A DNA stretch of 64,000 bases from NCBI GenBank assembly GCA_020558355.1, contig JAJCKG010000009.1:62001-126000 (forward strand), read 5' to 3'. The notes beneath the pieces were generated by a model, which was not told the origin of the DNA, searched no databases, and saw only the letters and a list, made by a program, of their open reading frames with translations. Positions 15,635-25,120 of this stretch are shown piece by piece; position 1 is the stretch's first letter; each line of letters begins with the position of its first letter. The stretch comes from a bacterium 210820-DFI.6.37. GTDB lineage: Bacteria; Bacillota; Clostridia; Peptostreptococcales; Anaerovoracaceae. The translations under genes and the position numbers were made by a program.

Positions 15635-17125
15635 ATGGAGAAAAAAACTGGAGGAAAAGTGTGGCTGGTAGGAGCGGGCCCCTGGGACGCGGGACTTTTT
15701 ACTCTGAAAGGAAAAGCTCTGCTGGAGTCAGCCGATGTAGTGGTCTATGACAAGCTGGTGGGCCAGGGGATCATGGCCATGATTCCCCATCATGTAAAAA
15801 AGATTCCTGTGGGAAAGACAGCCGGGTTCCATCCGGTACCCCAGCGGGAAATCAATCAGATCCTTTTAGATGAAGCGCTTGCGGGAAAACGGGTGGTTCG
15901 ATTAAAGGGCGGCGACCCTTTTGTTTTTGGAAGAGGAGGAGAAGAGCTGGAGCTGCTCTGTCAGCACCGGATTCCTTTTGAAATCGTTCCGGGGATTACC
16001 TCCGCGGTGGCTGTTCCTGCCTACAACGGAATTCCTGTAACCCACCGGGATTTCTGTTCTTCTTTTCATATTATAACAGGACATACAAAAAAATCCGAAA
16101 GCGCGGAGATCGATTATGGAGCGCTGGTAAAGCTGGATGGTACTCTGGTATTTCTCATGGGCGTTACAGCTATGCCCAAAATCTGCAAAGGCCTTTTGGA
16201 CGCGGGGGTGGATCCGGATATGCCGGCAGCTGTTCTGGAGCAGGGAACAACAGCCCATCAGAGGCGGATTATCGCTTCTGTGAAAACGCTGCCTGAAAAA
16301 GCGGAAAAAGCAGGAATCCAAACTCCGGCTGTTATTATCGTAGGGCGGGTGTGCGCTCTGGAAAAGGAGTTTCACTGGGCAGAGGACCGGCCTTTGGGAA
16401 GATTGAAAATCGCGGTGACCCGCCCTCGGGACCGGGGCTCAGTCCTTGCCGAAAAGCTGGCCTTCCTGGGAGCGGAGGTGGTGCTGATGCCTGCCATCCA
16501 AACGGTTGCGATTGAAGACAATCAGACCTTGTATGAGGCCCTGGATCGCGTGCGGGACTACAAATGGATCGTTTTTACCAGCGCGGCAGGAGTAGAGGCC
16601 TTTTATCAGGCTATGACCAATCGGAAAAAAGATATCCGCTCTCTGGCGGGACTGAAATTCGCCGTGATTGGGACAGGTACTAAAAAGGCCGTGGAAAAGC
16701 GGGGAATCTTTACGGATCTGATGCCGGATGTTTACAGCGGAGCCGCTCTGGGACAGGCCCTGGCAAAAATCGCGGAGCCGGGAGACCGGATTCTGATACC
16801 GAGGTCCGCCATCGGTACCGAGGATGTGATACGGCCTTTGCGGGAAGCGGGGCTTTTACTGGATGACATCCCGGTATATGATACACTGGAGGCGGAAGAT
16901 GGACCTTTATGGGATGAATCCATAGATTACGCGGCCTTTACCAGCGCTTCTACGGTGCGGGGATTTGTAAAGCGGAATCCAGATCTTGATTATTCGAAAG
17001 TCAGAGCGGTCTGCATCGGAGAGCAGACTGCCGCCGCGGCAAGGGAAAAGGGAATGCGGGTGACGGTTTCTGAAAAAGCCACCATAGACAGCATGGTAGA
17101 AGCGTTTTTGGAGCTGGCCTTATGA
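15635..17125 (+). CDS. cobA-hemD: Fusion: uroporphyrinogen-III C-methyltransferase / uroporphyrinogen-III synthase
   Basis: 496 residues. The N-terminal 245 residues are CobA/SUMT (VWLVGAGPWDAGLFTLKG, RLKGGDPFVFGRGGEE, VPGITSAVAVPAYNGIPVTHR), which makes precorrin-2. The C-terminal 240 residues are HemD (KIAVTRPRDRG, WIVFTSAAGVEAF, FTSASTVRGF), which closes hydroxymethylbilane to uroporphyrinogen III. Such fusions are common in clostridia. The second Gly of the usual GAGPGD is Trp (GAGPWD), an unusual change in the SAM-site loop. It overlaps the cbiB start by four bases (ATGA). Confidence 0.94.
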   Translation: MEKKTGGKVWLVGAGPWDAGLFTLKGKALLESADVVVYDKLVGQGIMAMIPHHVKKIPVGKTAGFHPVPQREINQILLDEALAGKRVVRLKGGDPFVFGRGGEELELLCQHRIPFEIVPGITSAVAVPAYNGIPVTHRDFCSSFHIITGHTKKSESAEIDYGALVKLDGTLVFLMGVTAMPKICKGLLDAGVDPDMPAAVLEQGTTAHQRRIIASVKTLPEKAEKAGIQTPAVIIVGRVCALEKEFHWAEDRPLGRLKIAVTRPRDRGSVLAEKLAFLGAEVVLMPAIQTVAIEDNQTLYEALDRVRDYKWIVFTSAAGVEAFYQAMTNRKKDIRSLAGLKFAVIGTGTKKAVEKRGIFTDLMPDVYSGAALGQALAKIAEPGDRILIPRSAIGTEDVIRPLREAGLLLDDIPVYDTLEAEDGPLWDESIDYAAFTSASTVRGFVKRNPDLDYSKVRAVCIGEQTAAAAREKGMRVTVSEKATIDSMVEAFLELAL

Positions 17126-18096
17126 TGTTCTATCTTTTTCCCCTAGCGGCAGGGTTTCTTTTGGATCTGATCCTGGGAGACCCTTACTTTTTGCCTCATC
17201 CTGTCCGGCTGATGGGCCGGGGGATTGAGGTGGGAGAAAGGCTGCTGCGCCGGGCTTTTCCGGATACCGAGCGGGGACAGATTGCCGCGGGAACGATTCT
17301 TGGGATATGGGTCCCTCTTTTATCCTGGTTCCTTCCCTTCGCGCTGTTATTTGTTCTGTATCGGATCAATCTGTGGCTGGGCCTGGGCGCCGAGACGGTT
17401 ATGTGCTATCAGATACTGGCTGTAAAGTCCTTGAAAAAAGAAAGCATGAAGGTCTATGCTGAATTAAAAAAAGGCAGTCTTTCAGGGGCCCGCCAGAAGG
17501 TATCCATGATTGTAGGACGGGATACGGAGCGTCTGAATGAGGAGCAGATCGCGAAGGCGGCCGTGGAAACGGTCGCGGAAAATACATCGGACGGTACCGT
17601 GGCGCCGCTTTTGTATATGGCCATAGGGGGAGCGCCGCTGGGATTTTTGTATAAATCCATCAATACGCTGGATTCTATGATCGGCTATAAGAATGATGTC
17701 TATCTTTTCTTCGGGCGGTTTTCCGCAAAGCTGGACGACGCGGCTAATTTTATTCCCTCCAGGATTTCCGCTCTGCTTATGATCCTGGCAAGCGTGTTTT
17801 TAAGAATGGATTATAGAGGCGCCTGGCGGATTTTTCGGCGAGACCGGTTTAATCACGCCAGTCCCAACAGCGCCCAGACGGAGGCGGTCTGCGCCGGGGC
17901 GCTGGGGATACAGCTGGCGGGAGACGCCTATTATTTTGGAAAGCTGTATCCGAAGAAAACCATAGGGGACGCGAAAAGACCGATCTCTTTTGAAGATATC
18001 GCGGCGGCCAACCGGCTTCTTTATGGAACCGCGGCGCTGTGTTTTCTCACCGGACTGGCTATAAGAGCCTTACTATATTGGATGATGGGAGCGTAA
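17122..18096 (+). CDS. cbiB: Adenosylcobinamide-phosphate synthase CbiB
   Basis: 324 residues, integral membrane protein. Attaches the aminopropanol(-phosphate) arm to adenosylcobyric acid. LDLILGDPYFLPHPVRLMG at the N-terminus, VGRDTERLNEEQIAKAAVET, ENTSDGTVAPLLYM and FNHASPNSAQTEAVCAGALG are conserved family blocks. Four or five hydrophobic segments are visible. It starts by ATGA overlap with cobA-hemD. The following CobD supplies the aminopropanol phosphate it uses. Confidence 0.94.
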   Translation: MMFYLFPLAAGFLLDLILGDPYFLPHPVRLMGRGIEVGERLLRRAFPDTERGQIAAGTILGIWVPLLSWFLPFALLFVLYRINLWLGLGAETVMCYQILAVKSLKKESMKVYAELKKGSLSGARQKVSMIVGRDTERLNEEQIAKAAVETVAENTSDGTVAPLLYMAIGGAPLGFLYKSINTLDSMIGYKNDVYLFFGRFSAKLDDAANFIPSRISALLMILASVFLRMDYRGAWRIFRRDRFNHASPNSAQTEAVCAGALGIQLAGDAYYFGKLYPKKTIGDAKRPISFEDIAAANRLLYGTAALCFLTGLAIRALLYWMMGA

Positions 18097-19200
18097 GTGA
18101 TGACTGAGCTGATACATGGCGGCGATGTTTATACCGCGATAGAAAAGGGAATGGAAAAAAAGAAGATCCTGGACTATTCAGCAAATATCAATCCGCTGGG
18201 AATTCCCCAGGCTGTAGTCCAGGCCGCGGCTCGGGCTCTGGAGGACTGCGGTCAGTATCCGGATCCGCTTTGCAGAAAATTAGGAGCAAGGGTAGCTGAA
18301 AAAGAACAGGTGCCCCGGGAGCGTCTTGTCTTTGGCAACGGTGCGGCTGATTTAATCTTTCGCCTGACAATTGCGGAAAAACCTAAGAAAGCCCTTGTCC
18401 CCGCGCCCTCCTTTGCGGAATACGAAAAGGCTTTGGCGGCGGCAGGCTGCGAGACAGTCCGCCATCTGCTGAGGGAAGAGGAAGATTTTGCCCTGACAGA
18501 GCGGATCCTTCCAAGTCTGAATGAAGATCTGGATATGCTGTTCCTCTGTAATCCCAATAACCCTACCGGAAGCGTGATCCGGCCGGAGCTGCTGCGAAAG
18601 ATTGTCCTGCGCTGTGAGGAAAGAAACATCCGCGTTGTGGTAGATGAATGCTTTATTGACTTTCTGAAGGACCCGGAGCGGGCTACGGTAAAAGATATGA
18701 CCGAATCCTGCAAAAGCCTGTTTGTCCTGCGGGCCTTCACTAAGAATTACGCTATGCCGGGGCTGAGGCTGGGCTACGGGATATGCAAAGATAAAGAGCT
18801 TTTAAGCAGAATCAGAGAAGCGGGGCAGCCCTGGAATGTTTCTCTGGTGGCACAGGAGGCAGGCGCTGCGGCTCTCGGACAGAACGAGTATTTAGAAGAG
18901 GCGCGGCAACTGATCTTTCGGGAACGGGAGCGGCTCTGCCGGGGGCTTTCAGTCCTGGGCTACAAAGTGTTTCCTCCTGGAGCAAATTATATTTTTTTCA
19001 AATTAGAGAAATCAGAAAAGAATTATGTGGACTCCTTTCAGGAAGACCTGGCTGCGGAGGGAATACTGATCCGCGGCTGCGGGAATTATGAAGGACTGGG
19101 TCCTGGTTTTTTCCGGATCGCGGTAAGGAAGGAAGAGGAAAACAAGAGGCTTTTAGAAGCGTTAAGCAGGAGGGAGCAGGTATGGCAAAAGCGATTATGA
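18097..19200 (+). CDS. cobD: L-threonine-O-3-phosphate decarboxylase CobD
   Basis: 367 residues, fold-type I PLP enzyme related to histidinol-phosphate aminotransferase. It makes (R)-1-aminopropan-2-ol phosphate for the nucleotide arm. Visible features: HGGDVY and [10 protein letters not shown] at the N-terminus, [28 protein letters not shown], and the PLP lysine in [15 protein letters not shown]. The start is GTG at 18097 or ATG at 18100, directly after the cbiB stop. Its 3' end overlaps the cobQ start by 19 bases. Confidence 0.92.
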   Translation: MMTELIHGGDVYTAIEKGMEKKKILDYSANINPLGIPQAVVQAAARALEDCGQYPDPLCRKLGARVAEKEQVPRERLVFGNGAADLIFRLTIAEKPKKALVPAPSFAEYEKALAAAGCETVRHLLREEEDFALTERILPSLNEDLDMLFLCNPNNPTGSVIRPELLRKIVLRCEERNIRVVVDECFIDFLKDPERATVKDMTESCKSLFVLRAFTKNYAMPGLRLGYGICKDKELLSRIREAGQPWNVSLVAQEAGAAALGQNEYLEEARQLIFRERERLCRGLSVLGYKVFPPGANYIFFKLEKSEKNYVDSFQEDLAAEGILIRGCGNYEGLGPGFFRIAVRKEEENKRLLEALSRREQVWQKRL

Positions 19201-20711
19201 TACAGGGGACGATGTCCAATGCGGGAAAGAGCCTGATCGCCGCCGGGCTGTGCAGAATTTTCAAACAGGACGGCTATAAGGTGGCGCCTTTCAAAGCGCA
19301 GAATATGGCTCTCAACTCCTATATTACAAAGGAGGGCCTGGAAATGGGCCGGGCTCAGGTCACACAGGCGGAAGCGGCAGGTGTGGAACCTTCTGTGCTG
19401 ATGAACCCGATCCTTTTAAAGCCTACCAATGACACCAGTTCTCAGGTCATTGTAAATGGGGAAGTAATGGAGAATATGAGCGCCAAGGAGTACTACCGCC
19501 ACAAGCGGCAGCTGGTTTCCAAAGTAAAAGAGGCCTATGACCGTCTGGCGGAAGAGTATGATATTATTGTGCTTGAGGGGGCGGGAAGTCCGGCGGAGAT
19601 CAATCTGAAGGAAAATGATATTGTCAATATGTATATGGCAAAGCTGGCAAAAGCGCCTGTGCTGCTGGCAGGGGATATTGACCGGGGCGGTGTGTTTGCC
19701 TCCATTGTTGGGACCATGCAGCTGTTTGAGCCGGAGGAAAGAGACCTGGTAAAGGGAATTATCATCAATAAATTCAGAGGAGATCTTTCTATTCTGCAGC
19801 CGGGGCTGGATCAGCTGTCCGCCATAATACACAAGCCAGTAGCGGGAGTCATTCCGTATATGCGGCTGGATATCGATGATGAAGACAGTCTGACCGAACG
19901 TTTTTCACGGAAAAATGAAATCGGTCTTGTAGACCTGGCCGTAATTCGTCTTCCGAGGATATCCAACTTTACGGACTTTAACGCGCTGGAATCCATGCCG
20001 GGTGTTACCGTCCGCTATGTAGATTCCGCGGGTGACCTGGGAAGTCCGGATCTGATTCTGCTTCCAGGAACAAAAAATACCATGTCCGATCTTTTGTGGA
20101 TACGGCAGAACGGACTGGAAAGCTGTATTCTGAAACACGCAGCAGCCGGGAAGCCAGTCTTTGGCATCTGCGGCGGATACCAGATGCTGGGAAAGACCTT
20201 GAAAGATCCTCATGGAGTGGAGCATGGAGGCGAGCTTTCCGGAATGGGACTGCTTCCTTCGGTTACGGTATTTGAGGAAGAAAAGACGAGAACCCGGGTT
20301 ACCGGCCGGTTCAAAACGGTGGAAGGGATTTTTTCGGGACTGACGGGAGTCGATTTTTCCGGCTATGAGATTCATATGGGAACGTCTTCTCTTGAGGAAG
20401 GCAATGTGCTGTCTTCCATTGCGGAGGAAGGCCGCCAGGCCAGAGAGGACGGATTGAACCAGGGCAATGTGTACGGTTCTTATGTACATGGTATCTTTGA
20501 TGAAGAAGGGGTTGCCAAAACGGTTATTTCTGCGCTTATGAAGAACAAGGGATTTAGCGATAAAGATGTTGCCGCTATCGATATGAAGGCTTATAAAAAC
20601 CGGCAGTATGATCTGCTGGCGGAGGGAATCAGAAAGAATATGGATATGAAGCTGCTGTACGAGATCGTGGAGCAGGGAGTGGACTATAAAGGAGCATGGG
20701 ATGTACGATAA
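19182..20711 (+). CDS. cobQ: Cobyric acid synthase CobQ/CbiP
   Basis: 509 residues, glutamine-dependent amidotransferase that amidates four corrin-ring carboxylates. The N-terminal ATP-binding domain begins [20 protein letters not shown] and contains [10 protein letters not shown]; the C-terminal class I glutaminase domain has the nucleophile Cys in [11 protein letters not shown] (about residue 329) and a His in GSYVHGIFD. It overlaps cobD at its start and cbiC at its end by 11 bases. CbiA, which does the a,c-diamide, is not in this window. Confidence 0.95.
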   Translation: MAKAIMIQGTMSNAGKSLIAAGLCRIFKQDGYKVAPFKAQNMALNSYITKEGLEMGRAQVTQAEAAGVEPSVLMNPILLKPTNDTSSQVIVNGEVMENMSAKEYYRHKRQLVSKVKEAYDRLAEEYDIIVLEGAGSPAEINLKENDIVNMYMAKLAKAPVLLAGDIDRGGVFASIVGTMQLFEPEERDLVKGIIINKFRGDLSILQPGLDQLSAIIHKPVAGVIPYMRLDIDDEDSLTERFSRKNEIGLVDLAVIRLPRISNFTDFNALESMPGVTVRYVDSAGDLGSPDLILLPGTKNTMSDLLWIRQNGLESCILKHAAAGKPVFGICGGYQMLGKTLKDPHGVEHGGELSGMGLLPSVTVFEEEKTRTRVTGRFKTVEGIFSGLTGVDFSGYEIHMGTSSLEEGNVLSSIAEEGRQAREDGLNQGNVYGSYVHGIFDEEGVAKTVISALMKNKGFSDKDVAAIDMKAYKNRQYDLLAEGIRKNMDMKLLYEIVEQGVDYKGAWDVR

Positions 20712-21345
20712 GGTGAAACTGCAGGAGGTTCTTCCCGCGGATATTGAAAAAAGAAGCTTTGAAATCATTTCACAGGAAATCGGAGAAAGACAGCTGGATC
20801 CTCTGGAAGCGCCGATTATTAAACGGGCGATCCATACCAGCGCGGATTTTGATTATCTGGAAAACTTAGTTTTTTCACCGGGCGCTGTGGAAAAGGCTAT
20901 GGAGGCAGTGCTGAAGGGCGCTACCATTGTTACGGATACCCGCATGGCCTGGTCCGGCGTCAATAAGAAGGCTGTAGAAAAATTCGGAGGCAGGGTTGTC
21001 TGCTTTATGGCGGATGAGGATGTGCGGGAAGCGGCAAAAGCAGAAGGAACGACCAGAGCTGTAGCTTCTATGAAAAAGGCGGCGGCTCTTTCAGAGCCTC
21101 TGATCTTTGCCATAGGAAACGCGCCGACCGCGTTGGTAGCGCTCTATGAGATGATCCGTGAGGAAACGCTCAGGCCGGAGCTGATCATCGGTGTTCCGGT
21201 AGGCTTTGTTAATGTGGTGGAATCAAAGGAACTGATTCTTAAAACCGATGTTCCTCATATTGTGGCAAGGGGCCGCAAGGGAGGCAGCAATATCGCCGCT
21301 GCCATTTGCAACGCGATTTTATATCAGTGCGGAGGAAGAGAATGA
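20701..21345 (+). CDS. cbiC: Cobalt-precorrin-8 methylmutase CbiC
   Basis: 214 residues. Moves the C-11 methyl group to C-12, giving cobyrinate. The catalytic His45 is in [34 protein letters not shown] and [14 protein letters not shown] are conserved. Last gene of the operon. It is followed by a 6-bp hairpin (AGTCTC/GAGACT, 21379-21396) whose T-run is interrupted, so termination here is uncertain. Confidence 0.95.
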   Translation: MYDKVKLQEVLPADIEKRSFEIISQEIGERQLDPLEAPIIKRAIHTSADFDYLENLVFSPGAVEKAMEAVLKGATIVTDTRMAWSGVNKKAVEKFGGRVVCFMADEDVREAAKAEGTTRAVASMKKAAALSEPLIFAIGNAPTALVALYEMIREETLRPELIIGVPVGFVNVVESKELILKTDVPHIVARGRKGGSNIAAAICNAILYQCGGRE

Positions 21346-21397
21346 ACCGGACGCCAGCGGACCAAGGAGAATTTATAAACGAGTCTCAAAAATGAGA

Positions 21398-21428
21398 CTG
21401 ACATTTTCTCTCTCAAAAATGGTAAAAT
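21398..21428 (+). promoter_or_regulatory. Possible promoter of the CarD-like gene
   Basis: A TGACAT-like -35 (about 21398-21403) and TAAAAT (about 21422-21427) with an 18-base spacer lie in the 116-base gap after cbiC. The match is moderate. Confidence 0.35.
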
Positions 21429-21461
21429 AAATAGGGAATCTATAGAAACGGAGAGAAATAT

Positions 21462-21977
21462 ATGTTTCAGATAAACGATACAGTATTGTATGGAGCGGAA
21501 GGCGTCTTTAAAATAGCGGAAGTTACAGAAATGGACTTTAAGAATGGAAAAATGGATTACTTTGTTCTGAAATCTCTTAGCAATGAAAACGCTACGATTT
21601 TTGTACCGACGGAAAACGAAGCGTTGATGGCGAAGATGAGGAGAGTTCTTTCGGCAGATGAAATCTATGAGATGATTAAAGCTATGCCTGAGGAATCCCC
21701 CATCTGGATCGAAGATGAGAGTATCAGAATGAAGGAATACAAGGAAATTCTTTTAAGGGGCGACCACCGGGAAATCGTAAAGCTGATTAAGGCGCTGTAT
21801 CTTCATCGGCAAAAACAGAAGGAGATCGGAAAGAACCTTCATAAGATCGATGAGCGTTTTTTGAAGGATGCGGAAAAGCTGCTTTATGATGAATTCGCGT
21901 ATGTTCTCAATATTCAGCCAGAGCAGGTTCTGCCTTTTATTCATGAGCAGATTCAGGTGGATGAGAAGGCTGTATAA
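21462..21977 (+). CDS. CarD/CdnL-family transcription regulator
   Basis: 171 residues. The N-terminal 65 residues form the CarD/TRCF RNA-polymerase interaction domain (DTVLYGAEGVFKI, then IFVPTENEALM), followed by an all-helical C-terminal half. Family members bind the RNA polymerase beta subunit and stabilise open promoter complexes. GGAGAG precedes the ATG. It stands alone between the cobalamin operon and the terminator at 22011, with its own likely promoter. Confidence 0.85.
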   Translation: MFQINDTVLYGAEGVFKIAEVTEMDFKNGKMDYFVLKSLSNENATIFVPTENEALMAKMRRVLSADEIYEMIKAMPEESPIWIEDESIRMKEYKEILLRGDHREIVKLIKALYLHRQKQKEIGKNLHKIDERFLKDAEKLLYDEFAYVLNIQPEQVLPFIHEQIQVDEKAV

Positions 21978-22010
21978 CAAATAAAAGAATATAAAGGAAT
22001 ATCGATTTTA

Positions 22011-22047
22011 AGGCCTTTTGCGGTTATTTGCCGCGGGAGGCCTTTTT
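22011..22047 (+). terminator. Intrinsic terminator after the CarD-like gene
   Basis: AGGCC ... GGCCT with inner TTGCGG/CCGCGG pairing, then five T (TTTTT). Confidence 0.75.
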
Positions 22048-22148
22048 CTAATTCGGGGAAAGCCCCGGCCGGGCAGGAGACAGCGGGTGAACCTTTTGAA
22101 GGAAAGCCGCATAGAATGACTGTAGTATGAAAACCAGAGGTGAAAGTT

Positions 22149-22592
22149 ATGGCACTAGACACCCGTGAGCTGTTTGCGCGGCTCATCCAATGTGAGGCAG
22201 GTGGGGAGGGTGAAGATGGAATGAGAGCGGTTGCCTCGGTCATTATGAATCGGGCTACCATTGATTATGGAGAATTCGCCCGGGTCAGCCAGGGCGGCGA
22301 CGTTCGAAACATCATCACCCAGCCCGGACAGTTCGTATGTATGCGGGAGACGATAGGAGGCCGCTATAATTCACAGAATGTATATAATATGACGCCTACG
22401 GACGTTCATTACGAGATCGTGGATTGGGCTATGGCTGGCGGGAGACTGCAGGGAGTCGACCATTCCCTGTTCTTTTTTAACCCCTACAGCAGCAGCTGTC
22501 CTCCTTATTTTCCGACCAATGTAGGGGTCATTCATAATAGAGTGGGCGACCACTGCTTTTATATTCCTACTGTCCACTACGCAAATACTTAA
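22149..22592 (+). CDS. cwlJ: Spore cortex-lytic cell wall hydrolase, CwlJ/SleB catalytic domain
   Basis: 147 residues made up of just the Hydrolase_2 (SleB/CwlJ) domain: ELFARLIQCEAGGEGEDG with the conserved Glu near residue 16, ASVIMNR, and HSLFFFNP. It has no signal peptide or peptidoglycan-binding domain, as is usual for CwlJ, which is deposited in the spore coat and degrades cortex on germination. AGAGGTGA precedes the ATG at 22149; a GTG three codons earlier overlaps that site. The next gene encodes a GerQ-like protein, the known partner needed for CwlJ in Bacillus, which supports CwlJ over SleB. Confidence 0.82.
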   Translation: MALDTRELFARLIQCEAGGEGEDGMRAVASVIMNRATIDYGEFARVSQGGDVRNIITQPGQFVCMRETIGGRYNSQNVYNMTPTDVHYEIVDWAMAGGRLQGVDHSLFFFNPYSSSCPPYFPTNVGVIHNRVGDHCFYIPTVHYANT

Positions 22593-22608
22593 AAAGAGAG
22601 GTAATTTT

Positions 22609-23223
22609 ATGGCAACATGTTGCAATACCGTTTTGACGCGGATCGAAAAAATCAAAAAAAATCAGATCGTTAACAGAGGATCTTCTCCGTATGATCAGAT
22701 GCCTGTACCGGAAAACGGGCAGAATCATGTAGCGGCGCCGACCCTTCCTTCGGCGGATATGACGCCCTTTGTAAATCCAAACATGGGAGGCGGGGCCGGA
22801 GGAAATCAGGAGATTCCATCTCCGTCCGCGCCGGAAGGGGCTCCGGAGCTGATTCCAAACGCGCCTACCTTTCCGGTTCCGGCAAATCCTCTGCTGCCGC
22901 CAGGGTATCAGGAGATTCTGGATTTTAATTCAGTCCAGTATGTCAATGGATTTTACCGCACCCAGATCGGCCGGTATGTAAGAGTGGAACAGTTGATGGG
23001 ATCTAATACCATCGATACGCAGGAAGGATTTTTAATCGGGGTCGGCATCAACTATATCATTCTGCAGGAAGCTCCTACTGGGAATATTCTTGTAGTGGAT
23101 ATCTATGGAATCAAAAATATGTATATATATTACAATTACCGGGCAAATCCGTTTGAACCATTTAATATGAACACTTCCGCTATGAGCGCTGCTGAAGGGG
23201 AGCTTCCGGAAGAAGAGCGGTAA
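22609..23223 (+). CDS. gerQ: GerQ-like spore coat protein
   Basis: 204 residues. A Pro/Asn/Gly-rich N-terminal half (residues 20-100) is followed by a compact beta domain (about 100-185: LPPGYQEILDFN, IGRYVRVEQLMG, FLIGVGINYIILQEA, NILVVDIYGIKNMYIYY) that has the layout of the GerQ domain of Bacillus. A CCN near the N-terminus could crosslink. GerQ is a coat protein required for CwlJ localisation. It begins 17 bases after the hydrolase gene with AGAGAGG upstream. The assignment rests on layout and neighbour, not on strong identity. Confidence 0.7.
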   Translation: MATCCNTVLTRIEKIKKNQIVNRGSSPYDQMPVPENGQNHVAAPTLPSADMTPFVNPNMGGGAGGNQEIPSPSAPEGAPELIPNAPTFPVPANPLLPPGYQEILDFNSVQYVNGFYRTQIGRYVRVEQLMGSNTIDTQEGFLIGVGINYIILQEAPTGNILVVDIYGIKNMYIYYNYRANPFEPFNMNTSAMSAAEGELPEEER

Positions 23224-23242
23224 CAGCCGCTGAAGACAAAAC

Positions 23243-23282
23243 AAAAGCCGCGCCATCCTGTTTTTTGGCTGGCGCGGCTTTC
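23243..23282. terminator. Bidirectional intrinsic terminator
   Basis: AAAAGCCGCGCCA paired with TGGCGCGGCTTTT, flanked by A on one side and T on the other. It separates the convergent gerQ and Na/Pi cotransporter genes. Confidence 0.85.
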
Positions 23283-23304
23283 CGATTGGTTTAAAGGGGG
23301 AAAA

Positions 23305-25083
23305 TCAAAGTACCTGCATTTCTTTTACCGGGTCTAAGAACTGATCATCATAGTATCTGCAAAGTCCCTTGAACTCTTCCGTGTGCATCTCTTCCTCATC
23401 CTTGCGGGTATGGGTATTGAGGTCTTTATCATTGATCCGCTGAATCAGATGGGTGGAAATGTTATTGCAGTGATCGGATATCCGTTCGATGTCTGTAAGC
23501 ATTTCAATATAAGAAACGCCCCGGTCAATTGTGCAGACTCCGTCGCGAAGTCTTTTTATATGATTGCTTTTAAGAGTGTCGATCAGATCGTCGATGGTTT
23601 CCTCGAGGGCGGAAACCCGCAAGCCCACCGTAATGTTTTCCATTTCATAAGCTTCTTTTGTCATATCTAAAATGGTATTGATCGCCTTTTTCAAATAGCT
23701 GAATTCGCGCATGCTTTCATCGGAATATTTGATCTTGTCCAGATGGGCCAGCTCCGCCTCTTCCGCAAGATTTACACAGTGGTCGCCGATTCGTTCAAGG
23801 TCCCCGATGGTATGGAGAAGTTCTGTCGCGAACAGATTTTGCTTTGGAGTAAGCTGGCGCTCAGTGACCTGTACAATATATTCTCCGAGAACTGCTTCTG
23901 TCTTGTCCAGAAACTTTTCATTTTCTTCCAGCGTTTCCCGAGCGTCATCGTTATAATGATGTACAAGATCGCAGGCGATATTGAAATTTTCCTTTCCGGT
24001 TTCGCACATAAAAGCAACCACTTTTTTACACTGTTCCAACGCGATGTTAGGTGTTTCGAGAAATCTTGGATCCAGCAGACTGAGCTCTTCATCCATTTTG
24101 GACTGGCCTTTGTCTTTAACCAGTTTTTTAGATATAGCAATTAGAACGTTGATCATCGGAAGCATTACAATGCAGACGATTACATTAAACAGTGTATGAA
24201 AGTTAGCGACTCCGCCTCTGTTTACAGAATCGGACCAGAAGGAAAAACCAAACAGACCCTGATAAAGATAAATCACAATCAGGAATAAAATGGAACCTGT
24301 AATACACATTGTAACATCTACAGCAACCGCGCGCTTCGCGTCTTTGTTTACGCCGATACTTGCCAGAAGAACGGTTACACATTTTCCAAGATTCGCCCCG
24401 ATGACGATGGGCGCCGCCATGGAAAAAGTAACAACTCCGGTAGATGACGTGGCCTGAAGGACGCCGACAGAAGCGGAAGAACTCTGCAATAATATAGTGA
24501 CGGCCATTCCCACAAGGACGCCCAGGAATGGGTTCTCAAACAGAGTGAAGATTTTCCCGAACTCTTCGGATTCCGATAAAGGGGCAAAGCTTCCTTCCAT
24601 AAGCGTCATACCCATAAACAGAATGCCAAGGCCGATCAGAATTCCCATTTTATCTTTGAGAGACTGTTTTTTTGTCATCAGCAGAACGAAGGCTCCGATA
24701 ATGATCAGAATTGGGGCAAAGGATGAAGGCTTAAGAAGCATCAGGATGATACTGTCTCCGTCGATATCTCCCATTCGGAGGATCTGAGCGGTTATGGTCG
24801 TTCCGATATTGGCCCCCATAATAACAGGAACGCCCTGGGCCAGTTTTAAAATTCCGGCATTGAGAAAACCGATTACCATAATAATCGTCGCGGCAGAGCT
24901 TTGGATTACCGCGGTTACTCCAGCGCCTAAAGCAACCCCTTTGGCTTTGTTGCTTGTAAGCTTTTCCAAAATCTTCTCCATACGCGCTCCGGCAGCTCTC
25001 TCTAAAGAGTTGCCCATCAGTTTCATTCCGTACAAAAACATTCCTATGCCACCGAGCATGGTTAAAATCGATTCAAGTGTCAC
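23305..25083 (-). CDS. Na/Pi cotransporter family protein with PhoU domain
   Basis: 592 residues. The N-terminal 320 residues are a NptA/PF02690-type sodium-phosphate symporter with two repeated units, each with a QSSAA/QSSSAS motif (VIQSSAATI and LLQSSSASVG). The C-terminal 230 residues form a PhoU-like helical bundle with ERIGDHCVN and ERISDHCNN, which are the metal-binding signatures of PhoU repeats. It probably takes up or regulates inorganic phosphate. A single gene convergent with gerQ and 37 bases downstream of the L,D-transpeptidase gene on the same strand. Confidence 0.9.
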   Translation of the reverse strand: MTLESILTMLGGIGMFLYGMKLMGNSLERAAGARMEKILEKLTSNKAKGVALGAGVTAVIQSSAATIIMVIGFLNAGILKLAQGVPVIMGANIGTTITAQILRMGDIDGDSIILMLLKPSSFAPILIIIGAFVLLMTKKQSLKDKMGILIGLGILFMGMTLMEGSFAPLSESEEFGKIFTLFENPFLGVLVGMAVTILLQSSSASVGVLQATSSTGVVTFSMAAPIVIGANLGKCVTVLLASIGVNKDAKRAVAVDVTMCITGSILFLIVIYLYQGLFGFSFWSDSVNRGGVANFHTLFNVIVCIVMLPMINVLIAISKKLVKDKGQSKMDEELSLLDPRFLETPNIALEQCKKVVAFMCETGKENFNIACDLVHHYNDDARETLEENEKFLDKTEAVLGEYIVQVTERQLTPKQNLFATELLHTIGDLERIGDHCVNLAEEAELAHLDKIKYSDESMREFSYLKKAINTILDMTKEAYEMENITVGLRVSALEETIDDLIDTLKSNHIKRLRDGVCTIDRGVSYIEMLTDIERISDHCNNISTHLIQRINDKDLNTHTRKDEEEMHTEEFKGLCRYYDDQFLDPVKEMQVL

Positions 25084-25120
25084 GTCTGTTCTCCTAAATT
25101 ATTATATTTTTTACAACGAT

